Positions 1-9,586 of a stretch of DNA of 64,000 nt are shown in pieces; position 1 is the stretch's first letter; each line of letters begins with the position of its first letter. The position numbers and the translations under genes are program-made. The stretch is from Leptospirales bacterium (GTDB taxonomy: Bacteria; Spirochaetota; Leptospiria; Leptospirales; Leptonemataceae): contig JAEUSB010000074.1 in assembly GCA_016788865.1 (NCBI GenBank), positions 23,492-87,491 on the forward strand. The letters run 5' to 3'. A model generated the notes under the pieces. That model ran no database searches and was not told the origin of the DNA. It saw only the letters and a program-made list of their open reading frames with translations.

Positions 1-1
1 G

Positions 2-937
2 GATTCACAGACGGTCATCACATCGGACGATGCAATTGCACTTCAAGAGGTTCCCAAGCACCTGATAGTCATTGGCGGCGGAGTAATCGGCCTTGAGTTG
101 GGCTCTGTCTGGAATCGCCTGGGTGCGAAAGTCACTGTCGTTGAACTGCTGCCTGATATTCTCATGATGATGGACAGACAGATGCGCGAAATGGCGCGCC
201 GCACGCTCCAGAAACAGGGAATGGAATTTCTACTCGAACACAAAGTTGTGAAGGCAGAAAAAAAGAAGGGATCCGTCACCGTAACAATCCAGACAACAGC
301 CGGTGAAACCAAAACCATCGAAGGGGATAAGCTCCTCGTGGCGGTGGGTCGCAAACCCTACACCGATGGACTCGGTGCAGAAAACGTGGGAGTAAAAATC
401 ACGGAGCGCGGACGCATCGCAGTTGATCCGCATACGCTGGCCACAACTGTCCCCGGAATTTACGCAATCGGAGATGTGATTGAAGGCCCAATGCTTGCAC
501 ATAAAGCAGAAGAGGAAGGCGTGCTGGTTGCAGAAACACTGGCCGGCAAGAAAGGCCATGTGAACTACAATGCGCTTCCATCTGTTGTCTACACATGGCC
601 GGAATTTGCATGGGTTGGTCGCGGCGAAGAAGAGCTTCAAAAAGCCGGAATCGAATATAACACAGGAAAGTTCCTGTTCAGACCAAATGGCCGCGCCAAG
701 GCAATGAACGAACCAGACGGTCAGGTCAAGTTCATTGCAGACAAGAAGACGGATACCATTCTTGGCATTTTCATTGTTGGTCCTAACGCATCCGAGTTAA
801 TTGCAGAAGCGTCGATTGCCATGGAATTTGGTGCATCGGCGGAAGACATTGCACGCTCTTTCCATGCACACCCAACGCTCGCTGAAGTTATGAAAGAAGC
901 TGCTCTGGATGTAGACAAGCGTTCGATCCATAGCTGA
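2..937 (+). CDS. lpd: dihydrolipoyl dehydrogenase, 3' part
   Basis: This is the FAD- and NAD-dependent E3 subunit that reoxidises dihydrolipoamide in 2-oxoacid dehydrogenase and glycine-cleavage complexes. The reading frame is open from base 2, so the FAD-binding N-terminus and the redox disulfide lie before the window; 311 residues are visible. They contain the NAD-binding loop [12 protein letters not shown], the second FAD motif ending IYAIGDV followed by AHKAEEEG, and the C-terminal dimerisation domain with the HAHPTLAEV motif that supplies the catalytic His of the His-Glu dyad. The sequence is intact to the TGA. The missing N-terminus prevents strict exclusion of a related mercuric or glutathione reductase, but the C-terminal motif fits lipoamide dehydrogenase well. 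Confidence 0.93.
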   Translation, partial: DSQTVITSDDAIALQEVPKHLIVIGGGVIGLELGSVWNRLGAKVTVVELLPDILMMMDRQMREMARRTLQKQGMEFLLEHKVVKAEKKKGSVTVTIQTTAGETKTIEGDKLLVAVGRKPYTDGLGAENVGVKITERGRIAVDPHTLATTVPGIYAIGDVIEGPMLAHKAEEEGVLVAETLAGKKGHVNYNALPSVVYTWPEFAWVGRGEEELQKAGIEYNTGKFLFRPNGRAKAMNEPDGQVKFIADKKTDTILGIFIVGPNASELIAEASIAMEFGASAEDIARSFHAHPTLAEVMKEAALDVDKRSIHS

Positions 938-1008
938 CGTTTAGGCGAACGCGAAGGAACTCAGCCCGCGTACAAGCGGCAATTGACGCAAGTGAAGCGG
1001 GCCTGGAA

Positions 1009-1209
1009 TCAGGGAGCAACCTCTAGAACACCTTCATCACAACAAGAATCCGCAATCCCACGGATAGTCTCGCCGGACTCGGAATCGAGCGGGCCGATAC
1101 TATGATCGTACTTCACGAACCCCGCTTGAGAATTGGGGGCTTGCGGGAAGATCAGGTAAAGATATTGATATTGGTTTCGACTTAAACGTCCAGGTAATAA
1201 AAGCGTACA
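1009..1209 (-). other. open in-frame extension after a stop codon, status unclear
   Basis: The stretch between lpd and the small membrane protein has no independent start codon. On the minus strand it is open for 66 codons, in the same frame as the gene that ends at the TAG at 1210-1212, and it stops at a TGA (1009-1011). The translation contains protein-like segments such as QYQYLYLIFPQAP. It may be the remnant tail of a longer gene or a chance open frame. No promoter or terminator is evident in 938-1209. Confidence 0.2.
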
Positions 1210-1539
1210 CTAGCTCCCGGAACGCCGCAGCACTCCCCTAATGGCGAGCAGCGCAAACAAGATCAGTCCGTAGATGCCACCTGAAATAGGTGCAATCTGA
1301 AACATGCTCAACTGAGTCTCGGATTGATCCTCTTCGTTAACACAATACCAGGTCTGGCTGGTTACGACTTTACCGGGATATGGATTGAATACGCGGGATT
1401 TCATCTTCATAGTTCCAGTGGGGCAGACAAAGGGTCTCGCAATCTGGTTAATGGCGGGAATGGCCGCTCCCAGACCAACAGAGATGACTAGAATCCCCGC
1501 GAACAAACAGACTCCAAGACCCATGATAGTCGCCTTCAT
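1210..1539 (-). CDS. small two-helix membrane protein, unknown
   Basis: This 109-residue protein has no family that I recognise. Hydrophobic segments lie at about residues 5-28 and 84-102. Between them is a polar domain with two cysteines (VCPTG and WYCVNE) that could form an extracytoplasmic disulfide. The end, VLRRSGS, is a typical positive-inside tail. An AGGAG sequence sits 8 bases before the ATG, which supports the start. The frame stays open after the TAG stop for another 66 codons (see the findings), so the true C-terminus is slightly uncertain. Confidence 0.6.
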   Translation of the reverse strand: MKATIMGLGVCLFAGILVISVGLGAAIPAINQIARPFVCPTGTMKMKSRVFNPYPGKVVTSQTWYCVNEEDQSETQLSMFQIAPISGGIYGLILFALLAIRGVLRRSGS

Positions 1540-1649
1540 ATGCTATTCTCCTTTTGAGCGGAACCGGCAATTGAGTTCATCACGCCGTTCAAAACCTGGC
1601 AAGCCCGAAAATTCTGTGTAACTCGGGAAATACGAAATGCTCCGGCGGC

Positions 1650-2699
1650 TTACTCGCCGACCAGCACCCCTTTCACGTACTCGTAGACGTCTTCATTCAT
1701 AATCAATGCCACGTGGCCTAGCCCTGCAAACACGCGAAACACCAGGAAATCCTGTTGATCTTCCTCCGCACCCGCCTGCGCCCGGCGAAAGACTTCGCCT
1801 GTTGCACTGCGGCGACCAACCAGTCCATCGCCAAAATACAAATTCACGGGAGATTGATCATCTTTCGTCAGGGTCCCTACTACTACGTAGTACGTAACGT
1901 TTTCTATTGGCGGCACATCCGTCCGCTTTACACTGAGCAAGCCTTCTGCGCCAGCGGCTTTCCAATCTTCATCCACAAGAAACCCCCAGCGCAGGTCCTT
2001 AATTCCGTTACTGCGTTGGTTTGCAATATCCCCTATGATGCGCGTGGGTATGGTCCAGATTGTCTTGAGAATGGTTGTGGTGAGATGTCCCAGCTTCTCC
2101 AGGTATGATCCGTCGTTGGGAACCCCGAGCAGGACAACGCGTCTGAGTTTTGACGTCCAATTCTGGTCTTGCACGCCGGCATAGTAGCCAGCGCTGCGCG
2201 ATACAAGGCCACCCATCGAATGGGCGACTATATCGATCGATCCAGGTGAATACTGATCTACAAACGATTGGATCAAGTTCGAAAGGGCGCGACCGTTCTC
2301 TGAAACATGAAGCCCGGAGTTATAACGCACATAAAGCGCGGTTAATCCCGCCGCCTCAGCAAGCCGCGGAGCAAATCCAGGCTTACCTGGGGCATGCTCC
2401 TGCCATAGGACTTCATCCGCCATCAGGCCGTGGACAAATATTAAGACGTTTGCTCCCCGCTCAACAGTGGCACGAAGCCGCGGATCAGTAGTCGCAACGT
2501 CCATTCCATCAAGACGGAAGGACATTTGGATCGCCCGACTGTGGCCCGACTCTGCGAGTTTGTCGCCGACTACGCCATTTAGAACGGGAAGTAAATAGTG
2601 CGTATTCTCACTTCCCTTTTGATACGCAAATCCAATACCGCGTCCAATAGCCTGTGCGCCTTTCTTGGTTCCAGACCAAACGTTTTTCCAGAAACTCAA
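1650..2699 (-). CDS. alpha/beta hydrolase, lipase/PGAP1-like
   Basis: This 349-residue protein has an alpha/beta-hydrolase fold. VLIFVHGL (residues 85-92) forms the oxyanion strand-loop. The nucleophile elbow is AHSMGG with Ser161, a candidate acid is Asp291 (YFGDG) and a candidate catalytic His is His329 (GLGHVAL). It probably hydrolyses a lipid ester or acyl chain; the substrate is unknown. No signal peptide is visible, and the N-terminal 30 residues are basic and aromatic. The start is TTG within TTGA, overlapping the maf stop codon by 4 bases, with GAGG upstream inside maf. It is therefore translationally coupled to maf and rsmE. Confidence 0.8.
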   Translation of the reverse strand: MSFWKNVWSGTKKGAQAIGRGIGFAYQKGSENTHYLLPVLNGVVGDKLAESGHSRAIQMSFRLDGMDVATTDPRLRATVERGANVLIFVHGLMADEVLWQEHAPGKPGFAPRLAEAAGLTALYVRYNSGLHVSENGRALSNLIQSFVDQYSPGSIDIVAHSMGGLVSRSAGYYAGVQDQNWTSKLRRVVLLGVPNDGSYLEKLGHLTTTILKTIWTIPTRIIGDIANQRSNGIKDLRWGFLVDEDWKAAGAEGLLSVKRTDVPPIENVTYYVVVGTLTKDDQSPVNLYFGDGLVGRRSATGEVFRRAQAGAEEDQQDFLVFRVFAGLGHVALIMNEDVYEYVKGVLVGE

Positions 2700-3340
2700 A
2701 CAAATACCTCGCTACCCATTTCGATCATCATCTCGCGCAAAACAGGCAAGGATAAACCAATCACGTTGGAATGACAACCATCCAATCCGCGAACCAGCAG
2801 ACCGCCGCGCCCTTCCAGGGCAAATGCCCCGGCGCAATTCAACGGCTCACCAGTTCTAACATAGGCCTGGATTTCTGAGTCCGATGGATTTGCAAAATGA
2901 ACTTTTGTGCGCGGAGCCTGAACACTCGACTTAAGAATCCTGGCCGAGGTTGAGCTGAGCTCGAGTAAGTATAATGCATGACCGGTCCAGAGGTCGCCGG
3001 TTTCATTTCGCATCATCTTCCAGCGTCCGATTGCATCATTTGCATCGCGCGGCTTACCATGAATCTGTCCGCCCAGCGCGAGCACCGAATCACATGCAAG
3101 AACCAGGATTTCTCCCGGAATTGAAATTTGTTTTCCTTGAATTGCTCCAGGCAATTTCGAAATAACTGCTTCGGCCTTCTTTTGGGCCAGGACTCGCACA
3201 AGCTGCTCGGGATCATTCTCGATGATAGAACTCTCATCAAAGTCACTCACAAGTATAATGGGAGTAAGCCCGGCAGATTCAAGCAGACGACGCCGTGCCG
3301 GAGAAGCAGAAGCCAGAATCAGCGGGCGCATCGCGCTCAT
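2696..3340 (-). CDS. maf: Maf-like nucleoside triphosphate pyrophosphatase
   Basis: This 214-residue Maf/HAM1-superfamily protein hydrolyses non-canonical or methylated nucleoside triphosphates to monophosphates, a house-cleaning function. It opens with [19 protein letters not shown], the family's phosphate-binding signature. ILACDSVL-type Asp (residues [10 protein letters not shown]) and the GKPRDANDA segment follow as expected, and length is normal. It overlaps rsmE by 4 bases upstream and the hydrolase gene by 4 bases downstream. The exact subfamily (dTTP/UTP versus m7GTP) cannot be fixed by eye. Confidence 0.9.
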   Translation of the reverse strand: MSAMRPLILASASPARRRLLESAGLTPIILVSDFDESSIIENDPEQLVRVLAQKKAEAVISKLPGAIQGKQISIPGEILVLACDSVLALGGQIHGKPRDANDAIGRWKMMRNETGDLWTGHALYLLELSSTSARILKSSVQAPRTKVHFANPSDSEIQAYVRTGEPLNCAGAFALEGRGGLLVRGLDGCHSNVIGLSLPVLREMMIEMGSEVFV

Positions 3341-3990
3341 TTCAAGCTCACGGCAAGCGCGGCTATGGCTGCGGTTTCAATTCGCAAGATATTCTGGCCC
3401 AGGTGATAGGTGGGAAGGTCACGCAGCATTTCAATCTCAGCTTTGGATATTCCTCCCTCCGGTCCAACCACAAAACAATAGCTCGTTGCGTCGCTATCCG
3501 GCTTGAGACTTTCCCGGGCCCCCGGATCGAGTACGAGTGGAGCGAGACCCTGCTGCTGGGCCCATGCGATGGCGAGGTCGAGGCGCTGCGCGGGGTGAAT
3601 GATTGGCAGGGCAAAGCGCCTGCTCTGCGCTGCTGCTTCCTGGATGATGCGATCCGCGCGCTTTCCAAAGTCGCTCCTCTCGCTGTGCTCAAATTCAATG
3701 GGGACCAGATCGGTCAGGCCAAGCTCTGTGCATTTCTGTAAAAGCCAATCGCGCCTTTGGCCTTCGGGGACGGCGCAGAGGAGTACGCGCCGCGTTTCGA
3801 TGCGTTCTTCGAACGATTGAAGGTCAATTTGCGCACCATTCTCAGCGACAACTCCCTGGTATCGCCTCTGCTTCCCGTCACCGCAATAGATCGGCTGGCC
3901 GGCACTCAGTCGGCGAGCGCGAACGTGCTGCCTTTCTTCTGCCGTCCAGGTTTCAAATGCTTGCGGTTGGTTGCGAAAAATCAGAAACAA
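3337..3990 (-). CDS. rsmE: 16S rRNA (uracil-1498-N3)-methyltransferase
   Basis: RsmE is a SPOUT-class methyltransferase that methylates U1498 of 16S rRNA using S-adenosylmethionine. The 217 residues include an N-terminal PUA-like part ([10 protein letters not shown]) and the C-terminal trefoil-knot motifs [11 protein letters not shown] and [16 protein letters not shown], which are diagnostic. The start is a TTG with AAGGA about 9 bases upstream; that ribosome-binding sequence lies in the loop of a perfect 8-bp hairpin. Its stop overlaps the maf start by 4 bases. Confidence 0.93.
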   Translation of the reverse strand: MFLIFRNQPQAFETWTAEERQHVRARRLSAGQPIYCGDGKQRRYQGVVAENGAQIDLQSFEERIETRRVLLCAVPEGQRRDWLLQKCTELGLTDLVPIEFEHSERSDFGKRADRIIQEAAAQSRRFALPIIHPAQRLDLAIAWAQQQGLAPLVLDPGARESLKPDSDATSYCFVVGPEGGISKAEIEMLRDLPTYHLGQNILRIETAAIAALAVSLK

Positions 3991-4010
3991 AATAGCAGTC
4001 CTTGCTATTT
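3990..4010 (-). promoter_or_regulatory. hairpin exposing the rsmE Shine-Dalgarno
   Basis: On the mRNA strand, AAATAGCA and TGCTATTT are perfect 8-base arms around the 5-base loop AGGAC. The loop holds the ribosome-binding sequence and the TTG start follows the stem at once. A GGA in a hairpin loop next to the start is the arrangement bound by CsrA-type regulators. That binding is inference only. Confidence 0.4.
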
Positions 4011-4051
4011 GTAATTTACAGGAGCAGGCCCTTTTGCAAGCTCACTTTGAC

Positions 4052-4135
4052 GCCGAAGTGGTGGAATTGGTAGACACAGTGGACTCAAAATCCACCGGGA
4101 GCAATCCCTTGTCGGTTCAAGTCCGACCTTCGGTA
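4052..4135 (+). tRNA. tRNA-Leu (CAA)
   Basis: This 84-nt tRNA has acceptor GCCGAAG pairing with CTTCGGT (first pair G-U) and discriminator A. The D-arm is typical of leucine tRNAs. The anticodon stem GTGGA/TCCAC holds loop CTCAAAA, so the anticodon is CAA (reads UUG). A long variable arm and the T-loop TTCAAGT follow, confirming a class II tRNA. CCA is not encoded. Confidence 0.96.
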
Positions 4136-4309
4136 TCAAATTAGTTTCTTAATGCAGCGCTGGTTGGGGCACTTAGTGTGATCAATTACGCAGTCGCGGT
4201 ACTGGATTCCGGTAACTGGATCTTCTTCCCTGTATTCAATCAGACAATCGAGCCCTTCAAGCTCAAACTGGCGCTCTAAATCCCTTTCGAGTTCAATCAG
4301 TTTCGGCAT
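4136..4309 (-). CDS. small hypothetical protein
   Basis: This is a 57-residue charged protein beginning MPKLIELERDLE and containing three cysteines near the end (RDCVIDHTKCPNQRC). I chose the ATG at 4309 because GGGAGGG lies 5 bases before it; an ATG nine codons earlier has no such site. The stop codon abuts the 3' end of tRNA-Leu on the other strand. The family is not recognised. Cysteine spacing might suggest metal binding, but nothing supports a function. Confidence 0.5.
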   Translation of the reverse strand: MPKLIELERDLERQFELEGLDCLIEYREEDPVTGIQYRDCVIDHTKCPNQRCIKKLI

Positions 4310-4400
4310 GACATCCCTCCCTGGATGGATGCGCATTCGTGCCTGGGGCTAGCCCCCATCTGCCCGTTCGGGCAGAGTTCTTTATAGTAGGATTATCGGT

Positions 4401-5465
4401 TTATCCCATGTCGGGACTGTAACTGCGAACCTGATTTCTGCCGCCATGTTTACAGGCGTACAGAGCCTTATCCGAGCGCTCAATCATGGTTTTGTTGCTT
4501 CTGGCATCCAGCTCCGGATCAAAAATGGAGATCCCAATCGACATTGTGACCTTCATTTCCTTGCCTTCATGGTTTACGACCATGGATTCGACTGTCTTGC
4601 GAATCTGTTCTGCCAGATCCTTGGCCGTTTTGTCATCCGCACCTGGCATGACCACGCAGAACTCCTCTCCCCCGTATCGTGCAGCAAAATCAGTGCGACG
4701 AGCGGAGTCGATTAGTACGCGGGCCACGTGCTTGAGGACTTCATCCCCGGCCTGGTGACCATGCGTATCATTAAAATTCTTGAATTTATCCACGTCGGTT
4801 AAGAGCAAAGCCAGCGGCAACCTGCGCTTGAGTGCCTTTTCGCGTTCTTCGCGAAAGCGGCTCTGGAAATAAGCATGGTTCTTGAGCCCCGTCATCATGT
4901 CCACGGTGGCTCTTTCGTACAATCTGGCGTTCTCAACGGCGATTCCGCCAAGCGACGCCAGATCAAACAGGAACCCCTTCTCATTGTCCGGGTACTCACC
5001 GCCCACAGCCTTCTCACCGAGCAGGATCAGCCCGATGACTTTTCCTTTTGCTTTGAGAGGTACCATGAGTTCTACACCGAGTTCACGCAATGCCTGCATT
5101 GGTTTTTGTGAGGCCACGGGCTCCTCAAGCTCCACAAGCTTGATGGATTTGTTTGTTGTCTCCAGGAGTTGAACAAGTGGCGATTGAATGGGAATTCTGT
5201 AGTCTTCTTCCGGCCGAGAAAACACAAAACCCCGGAAGCTATCGACCGGCCCAATGAAATCCGAATCCATCTCCGGAGTCAGGAAAAGTGCGGCCTGCAT
5301 GGTTTGCACCTGCGCCAGGCAAATGTCGAGAATGGCCTGGATCAAATAGTTGTAATCGAGCGTCGAGTTGAGCGCCCGTGAGATCTCGATGAGCTGCCGC
5401 TGGTCATAGATCTTCTTTTCGTAATGTTGGATTTCTTCCGGGAAGCTGAATGACATAGCGGACAT
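4401..5465 (-). CDS. GAF-GGDEF diguanylate cyclase
   Basis: This predicted cytoplasmic diguanylate cyclase makes cyclic di-GMP from two GTP. It has a short N-terminal helix, a GAF sensor domain at about residues 15-180 and a GGDEF domain at about 190-350. The active-site motif is GGEEF (residues 265-269), with TDVDKFK and HGHQAGD upstream. RRTD at 256-259, five residues before it, is the product-inhibition I-site. The frame continues upstream into the initiator tRNA, so I place the start at the ATG at 5465; the ATG at 5456 is an alternative. No strong ribosome-binding site separates them. No membrane segment is present. Confidence 0.88.
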   Translation of the reverse strand: MSAMSFSFPEEIQHYEKKIYDQRQLIEISRALNSTLDYNYLIQAILDICLAQVQTMQAALFLTPEMDSDFIGPVDSFRGFVFSRPEEDYRIPIQSPLVQLLETTNKSIKLVELEEPVASQKPMQALRELGVELMVPLKAKGKVIGLILLGEKAVGGEYPDNEKGFLFDLASLGGIAVENARLYERATVDMMTGLKNHAYFQSRFREEREKALKRRLPLALLLTDVDKFKNFNDTHGHQAGDEVLKHVARVLIDSARRTDFAARYGGEEFCVVMPGADDKTAKDLAEQIRKTVESMVVNHEGKEMKVTMSIGISIFDPELDARSNKTMIERSDKALYACKHGGRNQVRSYSPDMG

Positions 5466-5548
5466 GACATTGAGGATACCTGTAACCTGGTCAACACCTA
5501 AAAAGGGTGGACGTTTAGCCCCCTTTTGGGAAACCTTGTCGCAGACAC

Positions 5549-5621
<73 letters not shown>

Positions 5622-5624
5622 ATG

Positions 5625-5648
5625 AAAGGGCCCGAGAGGGCCTTTTTT
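5625..5648 (+). terminator. rho-independent terminator after tRNA-fMet
   Basis: AAAGGGCCC and GGGCCTTTT form a 9-bp stem with the tetraloop GAGA, followed by a run of T (5643-5648). It lies 3 bases after tRNA-fMet and 3 bases before tRNA-Met, so the two tRNAs are probably separate transcripts or the second depends on readthrough. Confidence 0.85.
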
Positions 5649-5651
5649 GTC

Positions 5652-5722
<71 letters not shown>

Positions 5723-5725
<3 letters not shown>

Positions 5726-6418
5726 ATTTTCTTGGTCCAGATCTTCATCCTCGTCTGCTCCACCCTTCCGGGGAGTTGGACGGGGATGGGGGTACTCAAG
5801 CTGACTGAGCTCAGCAATCTCAAGCATGCGATCATGTAAGAAATGTTCCGGCTCATCGTGCATGGAGTAAGGCGTTGGTGGCCCAATCCGGATGTCTACA
5901 TTTGTGCGAATGAAGCCCTTTGTATAACGAAAGCCTACGCAACAAACAGCGATTGGAGTTTCCGGCCTACCGGCCACAAATCGGAAACCGGGCGCTTTGC
6001 CCTTCCCCATCTTATTCAGGAAGAATGTCTGTTCCGGAAAGATTACGACCGTATTGCCCTCATGTAGTTTGTGTCGCGCAAGCAATAGAAATCCCTTGCT
6101 CTTGATCGCGTCTTTGCGGTTAATAGGGATTCCGCCGCACTTGAGAAAGAACCCAAAGAATTTGGGATCTGCAAGCGAGTGTTTCATAACACACCATTGA
6201 TCACGTCGCCTGGTTGTGTAGCAGACAGCGCCAAGCCCAAGGGGAATATCCTCATTTCTCTGATGCTTCGCAAGGATTAGCAAACCGCCGGAGTCTGGAA
6301 TGTTTTCTGAGCCCGTAACTCGAATTTTGAACATTAGCCTCAGGGCGAACTTGCCCATGAATATGATAAGGTTAGACGCCCACTGTTTTTTGCCAGGGTG
6401 AAAAGGTAGATCAGCCAC
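5723..6418 (-). CDS. plsC: 1-acyl-glycerol-3-phosphate acyltransferase-like
   Basis: This 231-residue PlsC-family acyltransferase should transfer an acyl chain to lysophosphatidate or a similar acceptor at the inner membrane. It has the catalytic HX4D motif as HQRNED (KHQRNEDIPLG), the GGIPINR substrate block, and FPEQTFF in place of the usual FPEGTR. The start appears to be GTG; a strong GGAGGG lies about 20 bases upstream but serves no in-frame codon nearby. The stop codon lies within the last three bases of tRNA-Met on the opposite strand. Acceptor specificity cannot be told. Confidence 0.82.
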
Positions 6419-6494
6419 AGGTCGAGCATCGAGAATTTCCCTCCAGGATCAAGCTCGAATTGACTTCTTGGGCCCAAGTGCGACATAATGCTCA

Positions 6495-7418
6495 ATGCTC
6501 TGGTGGCTACTGGGCTCGCTGCTTTTCATACAGGTCCTGCTGCTGCTCATGCTTAAACCGATTCTAAATCGAATCGCGCCCGATCTTTTCACTATCCACT
6601 TCAGCGGACCGGGCTGGATATTCCCGCTATTCTTCTTTCGCGCAAAAAAACTCTCGCTCATGCTGCGCGGTGGCCCAGACCGTGATCGCGTTTACTTGCA
6701 TGCGGATTCCGTTTCCTTCTGGGTATCTCCACTGGATCTACTGAAAGGTAGATTTGTGCTGGTTCACCTGCGCCTGATCCACCCGTTTCTGGAATACTTC
6801 AACCGCCAGGATTCGCATGAGAAGAATCGCCTTTTGCCAGCGCCCGGCCGTTTCTTGATCCGTGGCGGCAGAATACTGAATGGGACAATCAAAGTCACAG
6901 ACGAAACAAGAACGCCGCGCTACGAACTCTCCCTCAGTAAGATTCATGTGCGAAATGGCAGCGTAGACGTGGGAGTTCCAGCACAACTCCTGTTCACGCT
7001 GGGCCAGGGTACTGCCAGGCTGGGAGATGGACATCTTGAAGTCCGGAGCGGTGAGCGTAGCGGTTGGCTTGTTCTGAATGGAACGTTAGGCGACATAACC
7101 AGTATGCAGGGAATGCCTTTTTTTGGGAGCAGGTTCACTCTTGAGCTGGCGCATAAGTGGGACGGAAGTGCTGAGCGCAGCCTTGTAGCCGGGCAAATCT
7201 CCGGATCCGAAAAGGACAGAAATCCAATTCCGTTTGAGTTTGAAGTGAACTGGTCGGACTACCGCCTGACGCTGGACCTTGGCTTGCAGCTATTGATTGA
7301 GCAAGTAATCAAGAACACCCGACCAACAGGCATCAATATCAAGAGCGGCGTGCTCATGGGCAGTCGCCAGTTCTTTGAATTGATCAAGAAAGACTACGGA
7401 AGCCCGCCGGGAGCCTAG
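6495..7418 (+). CDS. AsmA-like membrane-anchored protein, unknown
   Basis: This 307-residue protein has one N-terminal transmembrane segment (residues 2-24). A beta-rich periplasmic region follows, with repeated strand-turn patterns (FLIRGGRILNGTIKV, LEVRSGERSGWLVLNGTL). This resembles the AsmA/TamB-type proteins implicated in phospholipid transport to the outer membrane, although I cannot point to a specific domain boundary. It lies divergently from plsC, a lipid gene. The start is the ATG followed by LWWLLG. Function is inferred only from architecture. Confidence 0.6.
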   Translation: MLWWLLGSLLFIQVLLLLMLKPILNRIAPDLFTIHFSGPGWIFPLFFFRAKKLSLMLRGGPDRDRVYLHADSVSFWVSPLDLLKGRFVLVHLRLIHPFLEYFNRQDSHEKNRLLPAPGRFLIRGGRILNGTIKVTDETRTPRYELSLSKIHVRNGSVDVGVPAQLLFTLGQGTARLGDGHLEVRSGERSGWLVLNGTLGDITSMQGMPFFGSRFTLELAHKWDGSAERSLVAGQISGSEKDRNPIPFEFEVNWSDYRLTLDLGLQLLIEQVIKNTRPTGINIKSGVLMGSRQFFELIKKDYGSPPGA

Positions 7419-7424
7419 CGCCGG

Positions 7425-8510
7425 TCAAAGGTCGGCAAACTTCTTTTCGACAATATAAACCAGGAAAGCCTGCATGCGCGGCCTGTAGATGGGAAATCTG
7501 AAGTAGTGATCGTTCCGCCAGGAAACAAAGGTAACCCCTTCCGAAATGGCACTGTCTGCAAGCAGCGTCATTCCATCGTTGGGTCCATAGCGAATCAAAT
7601 ACTCATAGAACGGGCGCGCGCGATCCGTCACGAAACGAAAAAGCGGAACAGCAACGACGTTTACCACCAGCAAATTCGGAGGCAATTTCAACTCAGTTTC
7701 CAGCGGTGCTCCCGCCCCGGCTCGCATTGACATGAAACCGTCCCAGTTATAGCCCTTCCAGCAGAAGTAGGACCTGGCTTCCATCTTGTACTGCCAGGTC
7801 TGGTCAATGTCGGTAATCAGGTGGCTTCCTTTGTTGATCCCGACAATATTATACCAGGCGCGAACCTTCTGAAAGTAGGGTTCTTTTCCGCACTGTTCGA
7901 TTGCCTTTTTGAAATCGCCGCTGCCTTTGCTAATCGACGCAACGATAATGCCCTGAACATCAGTTCTGGATTTAACAAAATCACAGATGATCTTGCCGTT
8001 GGTTTCAACCGTTCCGGTTTGTTCGACCGGAATGATTGCTTCCGCAACTCCCATTTCGCGCGCCATGGCTCGTAATTCGCTTCCATCAGCTCCCGTCTGC
8101 GGATTGTCGGCATAGAACATACCGGGAGCCAGGGCCAGTAAGAGTTTCTTCTTTGAAAAATCAGGTTTGGTCGTCTTTAGATCTATTTGCCTTCGATCCA
8201 GGAATTCTACAAGTTCCTTGTTGCGCGGCTCAGAAATAACTCGGTGATAATACAAAGCCGCCGCACGATCCACATCTTTGGTCTCCAGGACAATCTTCTG
8301 CAAACCCTCCTGGGTAATGTCTGCAAGCTTTGGATACAGGGGATATTTAGCGGCCCAGTTCAAATACTCCACTTCATCATCACAGAGGCCCTTTAGCATG
8401 TATGCATTGGTTTCGCACTTTACAACGCGATCTGGTTCTGGTGTTTTCAGTTCGCGGTCAACGTGACAGTGTACAAGGACCAGTATAGCAAGACAGAGGT
8501 ACCGCATCAC
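7425..8510 (-). CDS. hydrolase-like lipoprotein, tandem copy 2
   Basis: This 361-residue protein has a short signal peptide ending LVLVHC, a poor but possible lipobox (Cys15). It is a clear paralog of the gene at 8507-9586: LAPGMFYADNPQTGADG, GTVETNGKIIC, NKGSHLITDIDQTW and YGPNDGMTLLADS are nearly the same in both. A candidate alpha/beta-hydrolase triad is Ser194 (ASISKGSGD), Asp319 (LLADS) and His335 (RNDHYF). The family is not recognised and the substrate is unknown. The start overlaps the preceding gene's stop by 4 bases. Confidence 0.72.
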   Translation of the reverse strand: MMRYLCLAILVLVHCHVDRELKTPEPDRVVKCETNAYMLKGLCDDEVEYLNWAAKYPLYPKLADITQEGLQKIVLETKDVDRAAALYYHRVISEPRNKELVEFLDRRQIDLKTTKPDFSKKKLLLALAPGMFYADNPQTGADGSELRAMAREMGVAEAIIPVEQTGTVETNGKIICDFVKSRTDVQGIIVASISKGSGDFKKAIEQCGKEPYFQKVRAWYNIVGINKGSHLITDIDQTWQYKMEARSYFCWKGYNWDGFMSMRAGAGAPLETELKLPPNLLVVNVVAVPLFRFVTDRARPFYEYLIRYGPNDGMTLLADSAISEGVTFVSWRNDHYFRFPIYRPRMQAFLVYIVEKKFADL

Positions 8511-9586
8511 GGACGAATTCCAACCTCGACAGCATAAGCTATCATAGCATACAAACGGGCTTCAGGAATTTCGTAACGAAAGTAATGATCGTTTCTCCAC
8601 GAAGCATACGTGACTCCCTCAGGGATGTGACTATCCGCCAGGAGCGTCAACCCGTCGTTGGGTCCATAACGAGTCAGGTAATCGTAGAATGGTTTTGCAC
8701 GTTCTGAAACGTATTTGCTCCCTGGAACTGCGACAACATTGATCACAGTTATATGCGGTGGCACTACCAGAGGCGTTTCAAGTGGCGCACCGGCTCCGGC
8801 GCGCATTGACATAAACCCGTCCCAATTGTAACCCTTCCAGCAAAAATATGAACGAGCTTCCATCTTATACTGCCAGGTTTGATCAATGTCCGTGATCAGA
8901 TGGCTGCCCTTGTTGATTCCTACAACATTGTACCAGACTTTGACTTTCTTGAAATAGGGCTCATTCCCGCAGATTTGAATGGCTCGCTTTACGTCTCCAC
9001 TGCCCTTGCTCAACGAAGCAAGAATCACAGAACCAAAGGCGTCTTCGCGCTGGAGATGTTCACAGATGGTGTTTGCATTTTCTTCAATAGTGCCGGTTTG
9101 CTCGACTGGAATGATACCATCGGCTATTCCCATTCTGCGCGCCATCATGCGGAACTGTTTTCCGTCGGCACCCACCTGTGGATTGTCACGGTAAAACATT
9201 CCCGGGGCAAACAGTAGAAGAACCTTCTTATCCGCGAAGTTGGGCATCTTCTTCTCTATCTCTTTTTCGCGCCGCAACAGATACGTAATGAACTGCGTAT
9301 TCTTGGGTTCCGTGACCATGCGATGGTAGTAGAGAGCCGCCGCACGATCGACGCTCTTCTCAGATTGCGAGATCTGGCCGAGACGTTCCCGAGTTAGATC
9401 TGCGATCCGCGGATACTCTTTGAAATCCTGCGCCCACTTTAAGTTTGCGACTTCGTCAGCGCACAGGTCCGTTGCGAAAAGCATGGATGCTTTGCAACCT
9501 GAAACATCTACCGCGGCCGTCTCAAGTGCATGGTCCACATGACAGGCACTTGCAAGGAGGATTAGCAGGAATGCAGCGTGTCTCAT
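8507..9586 (-). CDS. hydrolase-like lipoprotein, tandem copy 1
   Basis: This 359-residue lipoprotein starts MRHAAFLLILLASAC, a good signal peptide and lipobox (Cys15). I chose the ATG at 9586 because it overlaps the DUF4105 gene's stop as ATGA; an upstream ATG would remove the clean signal. The body matches the next gene throughout, including the serine elbow ASLSKGSGD and the C-terminal LLADS and RNDHYF motifs. It is probably an envelope serine hydrolase of unknown specificity. The conserved NKGSHLITDIDQTW segment, present in both copies, is a good family marker. Confidence 0.75.
   Translation of the reverse strand: MRHAAFLLILLASACHVDHALETAAVDVSGCKASMLFATDLCADEVANLKWAQDFKEYPRIADLTRERLGQISQSEKSVDRAAALYYHRMVTEPKNTQFITYLLRREKEIEKKMPNFADKKVLLLFAPGMFYRDNPQVGADGKQFRMMARRMGIADGIIPVEQTGTIEENANTICEHLQREDAFGSVILASLSKGSGDVKRAIQICGNEPYFKKVKVWYNVVGINKGSHLITDIDQTWQYKMEARSYFCWKGYNWDGFMSMRAGAGAPLETPLVVPPHITVINVVAVPGSKYVSERAKPFYDYLTRYGPNDGLTLLADSHIPEGVTYASWRNDHYFRYEIPEARLYAMIAYAVEVGIRP

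Noticed and set aside
1210..1212. Selenocysteine readthrough at the stop of the small membrane protein
   Set aside because: The codon is TAG, not TGA, and no SECIS-like hairpin is seen after it.
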